Source: Amblyornis subalaris
Taxonomy: Eukaryota; Chordata; Aves; Passeriformes; Ptilonorhynchidae
DNA: 64,000 nt
Assembly (NCBI GenBank): GCA_018881555.1
Contig: JACAXG010000026.1
Location: 6,195,459-6,259,458 of the forward strand
Direction: 5' to 3'
In this document: piece after piece, positions 60,276-64,000 of the stretch
Numbering within the stretch: the first letter of the stretch is position 1
Layout: each line of letters starts with the position of its first letter
Notes under the pieces: generated by a model
The model's input: the letters and a program-made list of their open reading frames with translations, nothing else
Database searches by the model: none
Told to the model about the DNA's origin: nothing
Program-made: the position numbers and the translations under genes

Positions 60276-63200
60276 TAAATGCCCTGCTGTTTCATCAGCC
60301 TTCTCTTTGTAGCTTATGGCAAAACCTTATTTTGTTCACATAAGTCTTTTAGCTGCATCACATGTGGAAAAAGTGTTCTGAAAACTTAACCAGACCAGAG
60401 TTCTGAGAGTTTGGTCACTCAGCCTCTTGGAGGTATTGGTGAGGTAGCGGAGACAAAATGTGCAAGAAAGGGTTTTAAAATCTTGCCTTTACTAACACTG
60501 TGTATAAAACTCTAGCTCTTTCTACAACAATTGCTGTGTGGATTTAGTTTCCTGAACTGTTTTTATATTTAGTCTGGGACTAAATGAACTAGGAAGGAGG
60601 AGACACTGTGTGGAACAAGGACTGGAGCCAAATCTCTGCTTTTATTCCTGGCCTGTCTGTACTTTCTCTGGCTCCATAAACTGTTTTTTCTGCACAGTAG
60701 GACAGTTTCACTAAGATCTGGGACTCCAGTTTAGAGAGCACTGACCTGGGAGGTCCTAAATGCAGGTGTGAACATCTTCTGTCTTGATTTTACTCTGTCT
60801 TTGAGGATTAACGAGTTTTCTGCCTAGTGGGTTTAGGGTAGTGTAGAGAGGCAAGTTTTTATCGTCTCTTTAACCTTTTTGCATTGGGTCTTTTTGAGGT
60901 TTAAGTAGAAGAATATGTAGCATGTTAATGTCACTAGCCCTGGAAATGTTAGGTTTAAGTAGGCTTTTTGCTTTTGCTAAGATGTTTTGTTGGGGTTTTT
61001 TTTACTGCTTACAGTGAACTGTGCTTATCTCTGAAATTTGTATCGTTGCATTGTATGATAACACTTAGAGTGTGAAGCATGGAAAAAATGTGGTCTGTGG
61101 AGCATGTTAAACAGTAACCGTTTAACACTTGCTATTAACAGAACAGTACTTTCTTTGTTAGGAAAAGCTTTGTGATTTGCCTTTATCAGCACGAGATTAT
61201 CCTAAAAATCTGAATTCTCTGCAGCGTTCTAAAATTAGAACATACTAGAACCAAACCTCTTTGGATACATGGATTCAGGTGCAGTAATGCTGTGTGACTT
61301 TCTCTTCTCTTGTTTTATTTACTGCCGCATGATTACCTAGCTTTTGTTAGTTCTTTACCAATTGCTTGCTTGTTCCTGTCCTTCATCTCTTGCTTCTTTT
61401 TACCTCTGTTGAGGTTACTGTGAAGCCTAAGTATTCTTATAAATTAATAGGATGTGTATTGAGCTAATAAATATTTTGGAATCTGTCCTNAAACATTTTT
61501 GAGTTTCGTTCTCACATTAAAAATCCCTAAATCTATTGAATTTGCTTTCTAAGGGGAAGACAACTAATTTTTTTAATCCTTATATTAAACTTCTCTTCCT
61601 TTTTATTGACATTGTTCCTTTAATGTTTATTAAGTTAAAGGAGACTGTTCAGGGACTGTTCTTTGTGTTGTGAAGTTTATAATGTGAAGAGTTAGATGGA
61701 GCAAAGCTTCATAGTCTTTTGGGCCCAAGCTTCTGAAAGCTGTGATTGTAGTGAGTCGTTTGGCTCTTGGAGATAAGATGTAGAAACTGTGAGAACCCAA
61801 ATCTGAATCTGGGCCTTTTTTTTTAGGCTTTTTTTTTACCTTTTGGGGAGAGGTCTCACTTCTAAATTTAGGATTTGGTTTGTGGTTTGGTTTTTTCACT
61901 TGTGATAAACTGTGGCAAAACAGCATAACTCTGCAGCTTTGTGGCCATCTCAGCTGTGCTNATATGACTCATCTCCTAGGTGCTGCAAAAACCACTAAAA
62001 TGAGTAACGCCAAACACTCGTTTTCCTTTATTCTTTTGCGGAGGCAGCTTCTAATCCAGTTACTTAATCAGCAGGACCCTCCTTTGACTGCTGAGGATGC
62101 TGATGTTTGGTGGTGTGAGGAAGCAGGAGATGNTTGTGGGATGGTGGCTGCTTGTGGGGATTTCAGCCGTGGAGACTTGTGTTCGCGTTAGGCTGTGCCA
62201 GTCAACAGCAGGGAGTCTCCTCAGCCAGGCGCTCCTCCGTGTGTACCTTCCTCCCTGTGTACTCCCTGCTTGCTAAGGGTGTAAATTTAGGTTGACTCAT
62301 TCACTTCTACAGGGCCTTATTTCAGAAGTGCAGGTTTGAAATAAGATGGTGTAGAACTTCTGTCCGAGGGAAGTTGGGAAAAGGGAGAGTGGGGAACTTT
62401 GCTCTGTAAAATCATTACAGCTAGCTGAAAAAAGGAGATGAACTTTGGAGAAGAGGCGTATTTGGAAGTAAGATGTGGATGGTGGAAAGGTAGTTCTTGA
62501 GACTGAAATGTGCCCAGTGAAAAGATTTGATCACAGGTACATCTCTAATCTGCATTTGAAAGAAAAGTCTAAGCTGAAGTGTATCTTAAGTGAGTTTTAT
62601 AGCTTGTAGCTCTCAAAGCACTAATGTGCATTTCTGGTTGTGATCATTACTTGCTACTTTAGGCCTCATTCTGTGGAAAAAAGTATTTATATATGTAGAA
62701 CCTCTCCTTGTTTGCAGTCAGGTATTGGTAAACAAGGCTGTTTTTGGAGAGCCTGGTAGTAAGGTACTCTGAAGATGCAATTGGATCACACCAAGTACAG
62801 CAGCATCTCTGAACTCAGCTCTTGCCCTGTGTAGAAGCAGTCCTGTTACCCATCTAGGGACGGACTGTGTCTGTTGGGTTACATAACCCTTCTGTGGCAT
62901 AGCCCTATCTAATTCCAGACACATTCATGCCAAATTTAGATGCACACTTACGTTTGTGTAAGCCAGCAGTGCAGAATTTCGATGTATCCTGATTAAATAA
63001 GAAAATACTAAATGCATAAATAATTCATCTAATAATTTACTTTCTGTTATTTATTAGTATATGTCATAGCTCTGCTTATGTCTGTGTTTGAATGAAAAAA
63101 GCTTTGCTCCATTTTAATTTTTTGTCTGGTTTTTGTTTTGAAGATTCTTTTATACTAGAAAACAGCTTCCATTGGGTTCCATAAAATATTTCATTTTCCC

Positions 63201-64000
63201 TAGATTATTCTTAGTGATAACAATGTAGTTTGCTAAACTGTATTCTGCTTGAGTGACATTTAAAGGTAAGTTCAGGTATTCAGAATGAAAGACTTTTCCT
63301 AAAGATGATCGACTGGTTTGCACCCCTTCAGAAATCATATGAAAAACTTGTTCAATCATACAGATATAATTTGCCATGCTCTTTAGGGTCAGTTTCCCAG
63401 AAAAAGAGTGTTTTATTCCACTTAAGAATCTTAAATCCGAACGTTCAGAATCCAAATTGTGTATTGACCTCTTGCTTCTTCTAATACAAACTTTTATGAG
63501 GAATAATACTTATTATTCTTCATCAAGGAAGGGTGCTTGTCTCTTCTCAACNGGTCACAAACGTTCATTCTTTCGTTTGTCACAGCCAAATATGGCACAT
63601 ATTCTCCTTGCAAAGTACTTTGAGAACAATATACAGGCATTTGGATCAAATGTACTTCAATGCTGACTTTCAGGGTTTTTTTTTGAGAGTCTGTTGCATG
63701 CTTCTGAGTCTACGCTTTGCAGCTATTTATTTCTTGCAATTAGAAAGTAGATATTTTAATGCTAAGCATATTTGAGTAATTGGGATAATTAACTTGAGAA
63801 ACCCTCATCTTGTGTTAAAACAAGTCTGAAAAGGGTCTGAAATTTTATCCATCAAACCATGCTAATCGAAACAAATACAGATCTTCCTTCAGCTTGATAA
63901 AATGTCTGCCTGTCATGTACTAGCACTTAAATGCCACACTGGATCCACTCATGTTTTGAGGAGAATACTAGGGGAATAAAATAAATAGAACTTCCTTAAT

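Larger units (their letters stand above)
53069..64000 (+). other. probable intron 1 (incomplete)
   Basis: From the donor at 53069 to the window end I see no plausible second exon: no open stretch of 80 or more bases in phase with a good acceptor that looks like a protein domain. First introns of 11 kb or more are common for such genes. The intron holds a G-rich stretch at its 5' end, an ERVL-type LTR fragment (55017), simple repeats (57044, 58238, 60190) and a 19-bp tandem duplication at about 59118-59155. Short frames here have no domains. Confidence 0.55.

Overview
The window looks like nuclear DNA from a bird, most likely a passerine-type genome. The evidence is a set of CR1 LINE 3' fragments in both orientations (about 2188, 12677, 20694, 25321, 36550, 44473 and 48129), ERVL-type avian LTR fragments (7421, 55017), two nearly identical full-length solo LTRs, AT-rich non-coding sequence and two sharp CpG islands. 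Only one protein-coding exon can be supported: a first coding exon at 53011-53068 with a signal peptide and a phase-1 splice donor, inside a strong CpG-island promoter. Everything else is non-coding, repeat-derived or possibly regulatory. Isolated single N bases are scattered through the window, and one run of N covers 10196-10530.

Layout. 1-4.6 kb is AT-rich non-coding DNA with one CR1 piece. 4.64-7.3 kb is an unusual composite: a 190-bp tandem repeat whose last unit is inverted, a C-rich stretch, a degenerate array of about 41-bp units, an LTR-like unit starting exactly where that array ends, and then another 190-bp unit starting at the next base. 7.4-7.6 kb holds a decayed ERVL-type LTR fragment. 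9662-10751 is solo LTR copy 1, followed at once by a degenerate 45-bp-type minisatellite (10.8-11.4 kb). 12-20.7 kb is non-coding with CR1, an old interspersed repeat and a possible conserved element near 19.8 kb. 20.99-21.83 kb is a CpG island with a 28-bp minisatellite and no assignable exon. 22-35 kb is non-coding with CR1 pieces and a weak, decayed gag-like reading frame on the minus strand (24.7-25.2 kb). 35201-36269 is solo LTR copy 2. 36.3-52.3 kb is non-coding, with CR1 copies, low-complexity tracts and two stretches that read like regulatory DNA (38.3-38.95 kb and 48.59-49.4 kb).

The gene side. 52.4-53.65 kb is the promoter island. It holds a perfect RFX X-box consensus at 52527-52540, an E-box at 52794-52799 and an ETS/CRE-like composite at 52898-52909, followed by an ATG in strong context at 53011. 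The exon ends in a donor after 19 codons plus 1 base. No second exon could be found up to 64000, so the last 11 kb is read as intron 1 of a plus-strand gene for a secreted or type I membrane protein whose identity cannot be settled from 19 residues. The most unusual sequence is the 4.6-7.3 kb satellite/LTR composite.
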